Below, piece by piece: positions 9,628 through 21,989 of a DNA stretch of 64,000 nt. Location of the stretch: the NCBI RefSeq assembly GCF_024713945.1, contig NC_134678.1, positions 4,526,001 to 4,590,000 on the forward strand. Reading direction: 5' to 3'. The notes under the pieces were generated by a model. It saw nothing but the letters and a program-made list of their open reading frames with translations, was not told the DNA's origin and did not search any database. The DNA comes from Dermatophagoides farinae (taxonomy: Eukaryota; Arthropoda; Arachnida; Sarcoptiformes; Pyroglyphidae). Every line of letters begins with the position of its first letter. The first letter of the stretch is position 1. The translations under genes were made by a program, and so were the position numbers.

Positions 9628-10034
9628 TTAAATAATCATTGTCATATTGTTGTTAGGATTATGTTGATGTTTTTGTTTATGAAAACAAAAATAATAAAAC
9701 ATCAAAAACAATGAAGGCAATGGATGTAAAATCACCATTATAGATGCAAACATTACGATCAATATTTTTTTCCATTTCTCTTTTATAATTTCTATAAATA
9801 CACAAAAAGAACAAAAAAAAATCAACATCGAAAAAAATTGAGATTAAACTTACTGTCGTCGTTCTGGGTAGAAGAAATACATTGGAAAATTTTTTTTTCA
9901 ATTTTTGTCTGAAACAACAACAAACTATTATTCAATGATGTGGAATTTTGTAAACTAAAACACAGATTCAATTCTTTTGACAAGCACATTTGTATCGCTA
10001 TGAATGACAAGAAAAGTATTTGAAATGATTTCAT
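9628..10034 (-). CDS. Small secreted or membrane protein, unknown
   Basis: Two exons, 10034-9854 and 9791-9628, give 114 aa. The start MKSFQILFLSFIAIQMCLSK is a good signal peptide. A Ser/Asn-rich segment with three Cys follows, and then after the splice a hydrophobic stretch (ILIVMFASIMVILHPLPSLF) and a His/Asn-rich end. The splice sites (gtaagt, tttatag) and phase agree, and an AATAAA follows the stop immediately. It starts only 67 bp beyond the stop of the next gene on the same strand, so it may be a separate gene or part of a shared transcript. No recognised family. Confidence 0.45.
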
Positions 10035-10101
10035 TGTAACAAGAATTGCTTGATCATTTTTTTTGCATTACTGAAAACAATGCTATTCTGGATAAATTTA
10101 T

Positions 10102-11654
10102 TCAATTTTTTACTTGTTTATATTGGGAACGAATTTTAGATTTTGGACTAATTGTTGAAATTTTCGATTTAGACATTGTTTTCAGGCCACTGCTAATTGT
10201 TGTTGTAGTAGTAGATTTTGTCGACATCAACGGCGATCTTCGTTTAATTGTTGAGGAAATTTTCGATGGAATTTTGCTTTTTGGACTGAATTTAGACTTG
10301 ACGGATTTCGTTAATTTCATTGACATTTTACCATCTGAACTCATGGCATTCAATTTTGATTGTTTAATCACAATTTTTGATTTTGTTATCGGAGATAAAG
10401 TCTGCATGGTAGATGTAACATCATCATTATCATTGTCTTCAGTAGTTTCATCGCCAGTATTCGAACGGTTAAATATTTGTTTCCAACAATACCATCCCAA
10501 AAAGAGATACATTAAGACAATTATTATTGATAATGCAATCATCAGGATTATTTGTAAAGCTCCAATGCCATTTCCTTGGCTAATTCCAGTGATTGGAACA
10601 CCCTCTAAAATGAAAAAAAAAATTATGAAAATCTCAGCAGTTTAAAAATGTTTTCATGCCCAAAAACTACTAACCTTGTGGACAATTGATAAAATCTTCA
10701 ATTTTAACTTTTACCACTGGTGCAGATTTGCTCATGTTGTAGAATATTTTTTCCTCAATTCTATATACATATTGATCGCCAATGAGGAAAAGATAATATT
10801 GAGTAAAAAATCCGATAGCAACATCTTTTGCTTGAAATGGTAATCCATTGCAACTAGTACCGGGAATAGGATGCATAAACAATAGTTCATCTTTTTCAAT
10901 ACAAATATGTTGGAATATAATGTTATTTTTCATATATTTCCAAGCCTCTTCTTCCGGATAAGATTTTGATTCCAATCTGGCAATACCTATGCTTGATTTA
11001 CCAGTGGCACGATGGTTCCGCCATACAAAATATTCTGGATAACTAGCACGATTAGATATGACAAAATCATCGATATCTTCAACGATCGATTTCGGCGTTG
11101 GTATTATGAAATTCAATGTCTCATGAATTAGATTATCATCGATCCAATAATTGAGACTTTTCTGTGAGGATTGATCCATTGCTATGAAACAAAGTGATGT
11201 TTTATTCGAAAGTGTCATAAAAAATGCCGAATGTATTTGATCATATTCATAAAACTTGTTGAAACGTTGATTAACATTCAATTGAGTGAATTTGTTTATC
11301 ATTGCTGATGGGTGAATTCTATCAAGATTTAAGCGAATTTTTTCTTCATCCAACATATCGGCTAATGGCGATTCATATACGAATTTATCTTTAGTTACCA
11401 GTATCAAATTGTGTTTGCTGTTCACACCAATGGCTAAAATATTCAGCATATCAAATGTTTTTACATTTTGGATACTTTCACAAATGGTCTGCCAAAAATT
11501 CAAGATAATTTCAACGTAATCACGATTTTAAACAAAGACCTACCTTAGAATCTATTGTACAAATAACAGGTTCACTAAGAATGACTATTAGAACAAAAAT
11601 AACCACAACGGACAGGATAATGGCTTTGAAATTTAAACTGTTTTGAATTCTCAT
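10102..11654 (-). CDS. Type I membrane protein with juxtamembrane NCP motif, unknown family
   Basis: Exons 11654-11544, 11488-10675 and 10604-10102 give 475 aa. Residues 1-35 are a signal peptide (AIILSVVVIFVLIVILSEPV). The ectodomain, to about residue 308, has strand-rich segments such as LNILAIGVNSKHNLILVTKD and QYYLFLIGDQYVYRIEEK, possibly propeller-like. It ends EDFINCPQ, and 18 residues after the Cys comes one membrane span (LQIILMIALSIIIVLMYLFL). The cytosolic tail of about 125 residues is Ser/Thr/Lys-rich with repeated KSK motifs. The gene at 46205-48778 shares this architecture and motif. I know no named family; likely lineage-specific. Confidence 0.8.
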
Positions 11655-11960
11655 ACTGATCCAGGAAAACGACTAAATAAAAACTATCACGCTGAATTTT
11701 CTGTACATACTTTTAATTCCCAATCGAATTTCTTAATTTTTTTTTATTTAATTATTTAATTTGATGCAAATTTAATTCATTGAAAATTGCAAATTATTTT
11801 ATTTGTGAAAATCTTTCAAATCAATGCGTGCACGCATGCAAATTGAAGCTTTTGAGCAACATAACACAGGAAGCTGATTATCACATTTGTTTTTCGAAAA
11901 GACGATTTTTTCTCATTTACCGAAAATTTTTATACAATCTTCATATTCATCATTTTGATT
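11655..11960. promoter_or_regulatory. Divergent promoter interval, membrane protein / RPA2
   Basis: 306 bp between the two start codons, AT-rich. It contains GCGTGCACGCATGC, a near-palindrome at about 11826-11839. No E2F-like site is visible on the RPA2 side. Confidence 0.35.
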
Positions 11961-12745
11961 ATGGCTGTTTCTGATTCAGATGGTGATAAAATTACAATGG
12001 CAAACCAAATTTCTAGCGCAAGAAACATTGTTCATGTTTCTTGCTCACAAATCGCTCGATTGACAAATAAAGACAATGGTTTGGTAATGTTCCGTCAACG
12101 AATTCATTCTATTATTGCCATTGGAGTGGTTCAAAACATTCAAGAATTTGTCAATCGAAATATCTATACCATTGATGATTATACTGGCTCGTCTATTGAA
12201 GTTCATCTTTATAAAAATGATGTTGAAGGTAACTAAATTTGTTGTGATTTTAAAAATCAAATTCAAATATTTTAAAATAATTTATAGATGATATGGACTT
12301 TCCGATTCCTGATGTGTCTAAAGCAAATTACCTTGAAGTTATAGGTATGGCTCGTGTAATCGATAATAAATCATTTATTGTTGCATTTCGTATTCGAGTT
12401 ATCAAAAATCCGAATGAAATCCCAACTCATTTTTTGAATGTGATTCAACAATCATTGTTGTTGGAAAAGCGCATGAAAGTTACGCTTAAAACAAAAGATC
12501 AACACAAACAAATAGTAAGCCTTGAATTTCAAGATTATGAAACAAACAATTTAAGCCAACTTGAAAAAACTATTTTGAATATTATTAAAAGGCATGGTAA
12601 AGGCATGTTTGGAGTGTCAAGAGATGATATTCGGCGTCATCTGGATCAAGTCAATCCAATCGATATCGATAAAAGCATTTCATTTTTGCAGGACGAATTT
12701 TTTATTTTTAGCGTTATAAACAATCGTTTTTTTAAATCCTATTAA
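11961..12745 (+). CDS. RpA2: Replication protein A 32 kDa subunit (RPA2)
   Basis: Middle subunit of the RPA single-strand DNA-binding complex for replication, repair and checkpoint signalling. Exons 11961-12228 and 12288-12745; 241 aa. An N-terminal OB fold runs from IVHVSCSQIARL through GVVQNIQEF, YTIDDYTGSSIEVHLY, YLEVIGMARVI and SFIVAFRIRVI. A C-terminal winged helix follows (LEKTILNIIKRHG to FFKSY). The first ATG is taken at 11961; an in-frame TTG two codons earlier is not a likely start. The N-terminal phospho-region is shorter than in human RPA2 (270 aa). It ends 35 bp from the stop of the convergent CNG gene, with AATAAA in that gap. Confidence 0.93.
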
Positions 12746-12780
12746 TAATGAATGATTATCTAATCCAATATCCAATAAAT

Positions 12781-15563
12781 CTATAAGTCTAAACTTTTTT
12801 GTCGATAAACATCATTCTCCATCCATCCTGGTTCATGTGAATGTGTCTGTAATGAATGTGAACGATATTTATTCCGTTGTCCAATAAAATATTGATTCAA
12901 TGTTGATTCTGGTTTAATTGTTTCGAGTACAGTTTGAAAAAGTTTTGGAGTCTTTGGTCGTTCTTTAACAATAGGTTCTACTGGAATTTGTTCAGCTACT
13001 TGAATATCGACCATTTCTTGTATTGTTTGCGGTTGATTATCAATATTTAATGTTTTTGTAGACGTTTGTTGCTGTTTTTTGCGCAAAATACGTTGAACTT
13101 TGCGTTTCAAAACATTTTCATATTCCGGATAATAACGAAGTGTTTCCCATAGATCTTGCTTTTTCAACGCAAACAACTGTGAATATCCACATGAACGGAC
13201 ATCTGCTGTTCGTTTGGTCTGGCCATGTAGATTGAGGATGGCAATTTCACCGAATACGGATCCTTCACCAAGTGTAACCAACACTCGACGAGTTTCAGGG
13301 TCGAATACTTGAATCGTACCTTTGTTAACAATGTACATTTCATGACCAACATCACCTTTACGGCAAATATAATCACCTGGGAGAAACAAAATTGGCTGAA
13401 GTTTCAACACCAAATCTCTCAATATACTTCTATTGATATTTTTAAATAAATCTACACGACTTAATGTATGAGAGTGAATGCACAAAGTAAGATCTGTTCG
13501 CATCTTTAGCGGTAGTACGCGAATGATTTCCGTTTCATTGAATGTTTTCTGCAAATCCCAAGTAAATTTATACCAAAATCGTACACGTTTCTGAAGATTT
13601 ACAGGTACTGACAATCTTGTCATGTGTGCGGCAATTTTGTTCAATGAATCAATATAATAATTTTGATTGCGTGTTGCGTGTGCCACAATATCACGAATCT
13701 GACCAATGACCATGGCAAATACAAATACACCTAGCAACCATGCAATTAGCATATAAATTCGTTCAAATTCTGTAGTTGGTTTCGGAAGACGACCACCGAT
13801 GGATGTGGTCGTTCGGAAGGCAAAATAAAAACATCTAAGGTATGGAATTCCTGTGGTAATAAAAAAAAATTAATTAACATGTACAAAAAATAAAACACTC
13901 AAACCTTTATTGTTATAAGTCCAAGGTGTATGGCCAAATCCAATCCATTCGGAAACTCGATAGTAAACACATGCACCCAGATGGATAATATATAATTCAT
14001 AAATCAATGTATGAATTATACGGAAAAGGTATGGGTTTCTCGTTGCTTTATCTACACGTTCGAAAAATTCCCAAAAATCCATAATTTTTATCAAACGATT
14101 CAATCGCAATATAAGACTTGTAGCGTGAATATTTCCGCAAAAATTCCAAGCAACTAGCAAAGCGATCCAGTCGAATGGTAGTTGCGATGGAAAATCAATT
14201 AAAATGAATCGTCTTGAACGAAAATAATGCTTATGAGTGCGGCCAATCTCATCGATCCAGTTTCCGTTTTCGAGAAATTTTAATCGAGGTTTAAACCAAC
14301 AACAATCGACCAAATAGATCATATCGGCGATGATGTTGATAATAATCGATTTCAATTGTTCATCACTATTGTAACGAAATACCAAACTATATGGAATCAT
14401 AGTCGCATTGTAGAAAAAAATAAGCGAAACAATCAATAACCATATAATATAGATAAAACTTTGCGGTTCATAGACCGAATGTTTCAAACGCTGCCAGAAT
14501 TTTCGTTCAATTTGAACATCATCATTATTTCTCCATTCATCACCGAACATTGATTCGAATAAAGCAACGGATAATTTCTTTCCCTCAATCGGCTCATCAG
14601 GACTTTCAGTATCGTCATCAGATTTTGATAATTCATCTTTCGCGTTCATCTCTTCGAAGACACGACGAACAAAATCACCACGATCAGTAAATGCTTTGAC
14701 TAAATGACGCATTCTTTCCGTGATCCAGGTTGCATGCTGTGCAGAATCTTTCATCTTATCGTTTCGTGGAATAGTATCACCACCACCGCCACTACTAACT
14801 ATTACAGGTATGGGTGTTTCTTATTTTCGATATAATCAATGATTTATATAAATGAGAAAAATTCGAGTGAACTTGACTTACTTTTAATATTTTGAAAGAT
14901 AGAAATGGTATCTTCTTCATCGACCACATTATAAGGATAATTTTCATCATCATTTGTTCTCATTGAAGGCGATTTTATTGATGTGGAGAAATGTTCATCT
15001 TCCGTTGATCCGGATGATCGCTGCGTTGATCCAGAATTCACTCGTCGTCTGGAAGGTGATAAATCGCATTGTCTAGATAGTGGAGGTTTAAATTTTTTTG
15101 ATGATTCATTAACTTGGCTTTCATTTCTAAAATTGATTATATTATTTGGTATCATATCCATAGACCAACGAAAAGATGGTTTAGAATAAATTTTAAGATA
15201 ACGTTTCGCATCTTCAACTTCACCATCATCATAAGATGAACAAGTATTTGGAATTTGAATATTATCAGAATCATCATCCGATTTATTTGATTCTGAATAT
15301 TCCGATAACTTTTGCTTATCAATTTTTCTATGTTCAAGATTCGGTGTTGACACGACGAGAATATCACCATTATTCGGATGAAATCGGTTGATCGATATAT
15401 CTAATTCTGAATAATTTGAATCATCTAAATCGAAACTTTTCTCTTGTTCAACTGGAGCAAGAGTAGCATTGTTATCGTCAAGATTTGTTACGAATTTTTT
15501 CTTGAACAACGATTCCACTTCATCATCATCGCCATTATTTTCAATGGAGTTTTCAATTTCCAT
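12781..15563 (-). CDS. Cyclic nucleotide-gated channel, beta-type subunit
   Basis: Cyclic nucleotide-gated cation channel subunit of plasma or sensory membrane. Exons 15563-14882, 14798-13905 and 13850-12781; 881 aa. An acidic, Ser/Asn-rich N-terminus (about 227 aa) precedes S1 (FIYIIWLLIVSLIFFYNA). The S4-S5 region reads SLILRLNRLIKIMDFWEFF. The pore reads CFYFAFRTTTSIGGRLPKP; like vertebrate CNGB it has IGG where alpha subunits have a Glu. S6 (LLGVFVFAMVIGQIRD), a C-linker (QKRVRFWYKFTWDLQKTFNE) and a cNMP-binding fold (GHEMYIVNKGTIQVF, GSVFGEIAIL, RTADVRS) follow. A beta subunit would need an alpha partner, not in this window. Confidence 0.9.
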
Positions 15564-17130
15564 TGTTTTTCGATTCTAATCGATATGGAGCGATAACACA
15601 ATTTGATTGAATTCATAAGAAACTCTAAGTTTATCTCTTTTTTTTCAATTTTTCTATCTGACCAAATTGTAATGGCTTGGCTGGAGTTGCCGCTGTAACC
15701 GAAATTACTATTTCAGGTTATATTTCTACATTTCATTGTTCATTTAATATTTGGTGTAGTGGTAAATTACCGTACACAGTTGTCATGGTTGTTTGTATTT
15801 AATCCAGGAAAAAACTAATTTAATTTAGCCCATCATCGTCATCATCACGATCAAAAAAAAAGACTCCGTATTAAATTGACAATAGCCTTAAACAAGAATT
15901 ATAATAGATATATCACGCTTTTTTCATCTACCACCATAGGACAACAGGTCTTGTTGTGCAATATATATTATCCAAACACGAATGCAAGCATATATGATCT
16001 AGTCTGAATCTCAATTTCTTATAATATTTTCTATATGATCCTGGATCTGACGAAAAAATGCTACATCCCGTAATGTTTATTTATATTTCATTTAATTCAT
16101 CATTATTGATAATGATTGATATTGTTGATCATGACATTATTTTTTTTTTTTTTTTATAAACTAAAGTAAACAAACATTTCGACAGAAGGAAAGAATACTT
16201 TCTGTCAAATAATGTTGACACAAGTCATTGTCATCATAATTGTTTAGCCATCTTTCAACGGCTAACCATTATGAAAATTTAAACTTTCAGTTTTTATTTT
16301 TCGATTCTTTATCGGTTTTATTAACGATTTATAATCTATGAATAATTTGGATATTGGATACTGTATTTTTTTTGAAATTATGAAATTCTTTTCATTTTCT
16401 CTTCATTTTATAATTTTGTGTTTATTGTTTGAATTTTTGTTTCGTTATTATATAATAATATTCCTATTTTATTGGTATAGAAATTGCCGTTATTTTCTTT
16501 AGATAGAAATGAATGAAAAATCAAAAAAATTCTACATTTGATTCTTTTTTTTGATTCATTGAAGGAAATGTAGACAATACGACATAATAGCAAAACAAAA
16601 AAAAAATACATGATAGGCATACTTCATAATCATCTATCATATAGATTCAATATAGTTATAACCAGTTCGGTTTCAGGATTTCCTGCTTCACTACATCTAT
16701 ATATAGCGTTTATTCAATTCTGTGTGAGTAATAGTTGTAGTGTCATTCAAATGGAATATATATTTGTAACTTTGCTACTACCTCCGTTTGGATCATATAC
16801 AAATATTATACCAAATCATCGTTATTTACATCAATTATTGAAAAAAAAAGATTTTCGTATTTGAATTCATATGAGTTGTAATTTATTTTCTAGGAAAAAA
16901 TCGTCAACAAACTTTTTGGTTCATTTCATAAATTACAAAATATTTATTTAATGTGGTAAAGAACCTTGGAGTTTTTTTCGATTTTAAATAACAAATATCG
17001 ATATCGGTTGAATTTTTTTTTTTGATTAAAATTTGCTTCATACTTATTCATTCCATATGTTTTCAAGGTTGGTTGTAATTGAAAACGATCATTTTTATTG
17101 TCAATTTTTTTTTTGCTTTTTCAACTAGAT
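15564..17130. other. CNG / HID1 divergent intergenic region
   Basis: About 1.57 kb of AT-rich sequence with poly-T (16139-16155) and no convincing ORF. Just before the HID1 ATG, ctttttcaactag at 17117-17129 is a good splice acceptor, so a 5' UTR intron of HID1 probably ends here. Nothing else recognised. Confidence 0.5.
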
Positions 17131-19976
17131 ATGGGCAATACGGACACCAAATTATCTTATCGACAAGCTGTAATCAATCTAACTTCCCGATCACAACCAA
17201 TCGAGCCAGATGATGAATTTTGGTCACAATTTTGGCATGAAAATCATATCGATTCAATAGGCGATGTATTTGCATTGTTGACGGCTCAAGAGATCCGTCA
17301 ACTTCGCGATGAATCGCCATCAAATCTTTCCACATTGTGTTATAAAGCCGTAGAACAATTGGTTAGGGTTACGGACACATTGTGCAATACGGCCAGTCAA
17401 CATCGAACAGTACTCACTTGTTCTGCCTTATTGACAAGAATTCTTCCCTATCTTTTTGAAGATTCGGATTGGCGGCAATTTTTTTGGACACAATTTCCGC
17501 TTGCAGAATCGACTTCAGTTGATGAAAACAATTCGACTTTATCATCATCATATCATCCCTATAATCGGCCATTGAAATCAGATATTCCTGGATGCGAGAT
17601 TCTAAACAAACAAATTCCGTTATCGCATTCATTATTGTTAGCTATCGCAGATTTAATGTTTTGTCCAGATTTTACTGTAGCACCATTAGACTCAAAAGGA
17701 AATAGATTCGGTGCGCCTGATACACCTCCCGAAGATTTACAATCAATCGATAGTTGTGAATATATTTGGGAAGCTGGAGTTGGCTGTTCCATAGGGTCAC
17801 CAACATCAGCAACATACGATAATCATCGTACGCAATTGTTACGATTATTGTTGACCTGTTTCTCCGAATCAATCTATTGTTCAGCGGCACACGTTGGTCA
17901 CCAGCCAAATCGTTGGATACAATTTTTCACTTCTGTCGAGAATCGTCATGCTTTACCATTATTTACATCATTGTTGAATACGGTTTTTGCATATAATCCG
18001 AATAGTTTTTTGCCGTTCAATCATCTATTATTCCAAGATTCTAAAGAACCTTTGGTGGAAGTAGCTTTACAAATCTTAATTGTCATTTTGGATCATGACT
18101 TTTCAACACCAATCTTATCATCAATAGAAGAGGCAAAAAAATCACCAGTTTCATCGCAAGATAATCTTTTTATCAATTACATAAGCCGAATACATCGTGA
18201 AGATGATTTCGAATTTATATTGAAAGGATTCACAAAACTACTAAATAATCCATTACAGCAATCATATTTGCCTAATTCGACGAAAAAAATCAAATTTCAT
18301 CAGGAATTGTTGGTTTTATTTTGGAAGATTTGTGATTATAACAAAAAATTCATGTATTATGTTCTGAAAACTTGCGATGTTTTGAAAATTTTAGTACCAA
18401 TTCTCTATCATTTGAATGATGCTCGTGCCGATCGATCACGCGTTGGCCTTGTACACATTGGTGTTTTCATAATTCTCCTTCTTAGTGGTGAACGTAACTT
18501 TGGCGTCCGGCTAAATCGTCCTTACCAAGCGGTGGCACCTATGGATTTACCCATTTTCTCTGGAACACATGCTGATCTATTGGTGATAGTATTTCATAAA
18601 TTAATCACTACTGGTCATCAACGTTTGCAACCATTGTTTGATTGTTTACTTACAATCTTGGTTAACGTCAGTCCGTATTTGAAAACATTGTCAATGGTTG
18701 CTTCAGCCAAAATTCTTCATCTACTTGAGGCATTTTCAACACCATGGTTTTTGTTCAGCAATCCAACCAATCATCATCTGGTCTTTTTTCTGCTTGAAAT
18801 ATTCAACAATATTATACAATATCAGTTTGACGGTAATTCCAATTTAATTTATACAATCATACGTAAACGGCAAGTGTTTCATGCGTTGAGTAATTTGCCC
18901 ACTGATTATGGTATAATTCAACGATCATTGAATCAAGCAAAGCTTCAAGCTTTGATATCAACTAATCATACTTCCGGACAAATGAAAAGATTCAATAGGC
19001 AACATTCGAGTCAATCTAGTAAACATCAAGGAAGACCTTTATCCTTGATAGAATCATCAACGGCCCAATCATCAATAATTGATTATGATGTAACGGCATC
19101 TCATTCCAACCCATCAACACCCACTGAATGCAATAATGAAAACAAAATATCATCGTTGGTTCATAAGTCTGAATCAACATCAACAAATCATAAAATTACA
19201 TCAGCACCAGTCGATATGAATATTTTGACTAATGAACCATCGAATTCACCAATTCCATCATTGATCTCGACTTCAACGAATCATATGAATATTTCTTTGG
19301 CTGCTTTGCCTAAATTGGAAAAAATGACCGAAAGAACACATCCTAATCATAAAATAGATTCTGAGGATAGCGTAGGTGATAAATTCATTCAAAACAATCC
19401 TGAAGATATTGTCAACACTAATCATCACCATTGTCAAGAGCATTTATCAGCCAATCGAACGAATTCAAGAAGGCCAAAATCAATGTCAAGGCAATCATCA
19501 ACAGCATCGGATGATCAATCTTCTGCTGGTTCATCTTCAAAAGGATCAAAAGATCAAAAAAATATTGCACTAGACACGGGAAGTTGGCATCCTTCGACTG
19601 ATTGGATTATTTCCTGGAAACAAAAATTACCTTTGCAAACAATCATGCGAATGTTACAAGTATGCCATTTGAATAGCTCTTGTGAAATGATATTTCAATT
19701 AATTTTTTCCCATAGGTTTTAGTACCACAGGTGGAAAAAATGTGCCTGGATAAAGGAATAACAGATGAAAATGAAATATTAAAATTTCTTCAACATGGCA
19801 CATTAGTAGGATTATTGCCTGTACCACATCCTATTTTGATAAGAAAATATCAGACAAACATTGGCACAACAATATGGTTTCGAACCTATATGTGGGGCAT
19901 CATATATCTACGTAATAGTGATCCACCTATCTGGTATGATACGGAAGTGCGTCTGTTTGAGATTCAAAAAAGTTGA
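17131..19976 (+). CDS. Hid1: HID1 domain-containing protein
   Basis: Peripheral Golgi/trans-Golgi protein needed for dense-core vesicle formation and neuropeptide sorting. Exons 17131-19659 and 19716-19976; 929 aa. The start is MGNTDTKLSYR, whose Gly2 fits the N-myristoylation known for HID1. Upstream in-frame codons come from a probable UTR intron and were excluded. Diagnostic segments: FWSQFWHENH, ESPSNLSTLCYKAVEQLV, LLTRILPYLFEDSDWR, and the near-invariant C-terminus QVLVPQVEKMCLDKGITDE, HGTLVGLLPVPHPILIRKY, WFRTYMWGIIYLRN and DPPIWYDTEVRLFEIQ. Residues of about 630-820 form a Ser/Thr/Asn-rich insert that makes it longer than the vertebrate protein (about 790 aa). Confidence 0.96.
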
Positions 19977-20193
19977 ACAATTATATCAAAATAGCATACG
20001 TATCACACACACAAACAACAAATCTCAATTTATTGTTGCCCATTTTACATCATTTTCTCAACTTTATATTTGTGTATGTTATATAATGATGGAATGGCTC
20101 TTATCTGGATTTTTGAACTAATATTGGAATTTGATTTCTTGAAATTTTTTAAAATTTAAATTTCTGTACATGGTATATGAATGATACAAGTAT

Positions 20194-20201
20194 TCACGTG
20201 A
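20194..20201. promoter_or_regulatory. TCACGTGA palindrome upstream of LAS1L
   Basis: An E-box palindrome (core CACGTG) 115 bp before the LAS1L start codon. CACGTG is bound by Myc/Max, USF and MITF/TFE-type factors. The same 8-mer precedes two other transcription units in this window. Confidence 0.4.
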
Positions 20202-20315
20202 TTCTCACACACGATTATAATCAAATTAAACAAATTTTTTTTTGTTCCATTTTTTGATTTTTGATTCTTAAAATTATAAATTTCATCATTTTAAATTTGA
20301 TTAAAAAGATTTGTC

Positions 20316-21989
20316 ATGGATGATTCTGTAATACTTTTGGAAAATGAAGATTCTTTACCATCTAGATCATCAGTTAACAAATGCTTGCAAAGTTTCAATG
20401 TCCAAAGAATTCGTAAACGAAAACATGAAGACAACACAAGCGGAAAATCTAACAAAAAATTGGCCACAATGAAACAACTCGATTATCAATTCACACCATG
20501 GTCCCAAATCGAAGAACTTATTATGGCTCGTTATTTCATTTATGATTCATTATACTTGGGCAATACTAGTGATTATTCATCCGAAATGGAATTTAACCAG
20601 TCGAGCCAAATTTTTAACCGTAAATTTAATTTGGATGCCAAACCAGAAAATATCATTTCTGAGCATTTACATTTGGCACATGGATGTATTTGTGATTGGA
20701 TACAAAGATGTACAAACTTACCGAACAGATCCGTTCAATTTATCATGCAACATTTAAAATCAATTGAATGTATGGTGAATATTTTACTCGAAGAATTCAA
20801 ATTGGAGATTATTCAGAATAACGTTGAAAATTCGAATTTTTCTATTCTTTATAACCTTTATTCGATTGGTGTAATCAACTTTTGTAATGTTTTATCAAGT
20901 TATTCAGATGAGATCTACAGCATACGTTTTTTAGCTAAGAATCTCAAATGCCCATTATGGATTGTTCAATGTCGCCATGATTTGGCTCATGCATGTTCGA
21001 ATCCACCATCATTGAAAACGTTAAAAAATGCAATTACATTCGGCCTTCGATGGATGGATGAATATTTTTGGTCGGCAAATATTCATAACGAAATGCAGTT
21101 TCGATCGATCGGTCCGTTTCCAGTGTTAGATTATAGTCCACCCCAACATCTCATCTATCAAAATATGGAGCGGCAAAAAATTTATCATAATTGCTGGAAC
21201 GTCGTTCTTTCACCTGATTGTACAGGAAAACGTGCTGCAAATATATTGAAACCAATCGAACGCTACATGAATCATGATCCAAATTCATTCATTGGAATTG
21301 TAGTCCAGATTTTGATTTCTGATGTTTCCAGAGTATCGAATCAGATAATAGATTTAAATTCATTTAGACCATTATTACTTCGTCGTTGCAGCCGATTGTT
21401 TCATATAGTATTTGCTTATGAGCCCGAACATATGCTATTACTTTTGCTAAATTTGATCATTGATACTGTAACAGATCTTCAAAAATCAGAAAACATACAA
21501 TTGGATTCATCATTGAGTATCCAAATCGGCTGTCTATGGCTTGAACAGATCTTCAAAATGATAGTCATGCCATTAGAAAAGAAGCAAACTTCATTCGAAA
21601 AAAGTTTTCTTTTGTTACCAGACTCGAAACGTTTGCTACATGAAAATCAATTTGCTTGGTATCGTCTATTTCATAAGCTCGTGAAATTGGATCCCAATCC
21701 AATTTTGATAAGAGTCACAAGAATTTTTTATGAACAATTCCTTTGCGATGATCGAAATATATTCTTAATATCCTGGCAGAAATATCAACAAATTTTAAAA
21801 TTAATGAAAATTTCGATCGGTAATGAATATCACACCAAAAATATGAATCGATCCCAACCTAATGGTAATATTTTGACGGTTGATGAATTAAAAAAAGAAA
21901 TTGTTTCTAAAAAACGTTTAATAACACCACCATTGATTCGAAAAAATCCTAACTGGAATCGAGTATTCATTGGCGCTTGTTTGAATTAA
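20316..21989 (+). CDS. Las1L: LAS1-like pre-rRNA endonuclease
   Basis: HEPN-type ribonuclease that cleaves ITS2 of pre-rRNA during 60S ribosome maturation; nucleolar. Single exon, 557 aa. A basic N-terminus (RIRKRKH) precedes the Las1 domain (TPWSQIEELIMARYFIYDS). The catalytic HEPN motif RHDLAH is at residues 220-225 and is followed by NPPSLKTLKNAITFGLRW and YFW, as in LAS1. The segment between the first helices and the RHxxxH motif is longer than usual. The C-terminal half is unlike anything else I recognise. The partner kinase (NOL9/Grc3) is not in the window. Confidence 0.85.
   Translation: MDDSVILLENEDSLPSRSSVNKCLQSFNVQRIRKRKHEDNTSGKSNKKLATMKQLDYQFTPWSQIEELIMARYFIYDSLYLGNTSDYSSEMEFNQSSQIFNRKFNLDAKPENIISEHLHLAHGCICDWIQRCTNLPNRSVQFIMQHLKSIECMVNILLEEFKLEIIQNNVENSNFSILYNLYSIGVINFCNVLSSYSDEIYSIRFLAKNLKCPLWIVQCRHDLAHACSNPPSLKTLKNAITFGLRWMDEYFWSANIHNEMQFRSIGPFPVLDYSPPQHLIYQNMERQKIYHNCWNVVLSPDCTGKRAANILKPIERYMNHDPNSFIGIVVQILISDVSRVSNQIIDLNSFRPLLLRRCSRLFHIVFAYEPEHMLLLLLNLIIDTVTDLQKSENIQLDSSLSIQIGCLWLEQIFKMIVMPLEKKQTSFEKSFLLLPDSKRLLHENQFAWYRLFHKLVKLDPNPILIRVTRIFYEQFLCDDRNIFLISWQKYQQILKLMKISIGNEYHTKNMNRSQPNGNILTVDELKKEIVSKKRLITPPLIRKNPNWNRVFIGACLN

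Noticed and set aside
10046-10645. 199-aa plus-strand ORF
   Set aside because: Antisense to the Ser/Thr/Lys-rich tail exon of the membrane protein; hydrophobic Val/Phe-rich complement of low-complexity codons.
15564-17130. Small ORFs between CNG and HID1
   Set aside because: AT-driven chance frames without family resemblance or splice-supported extension.
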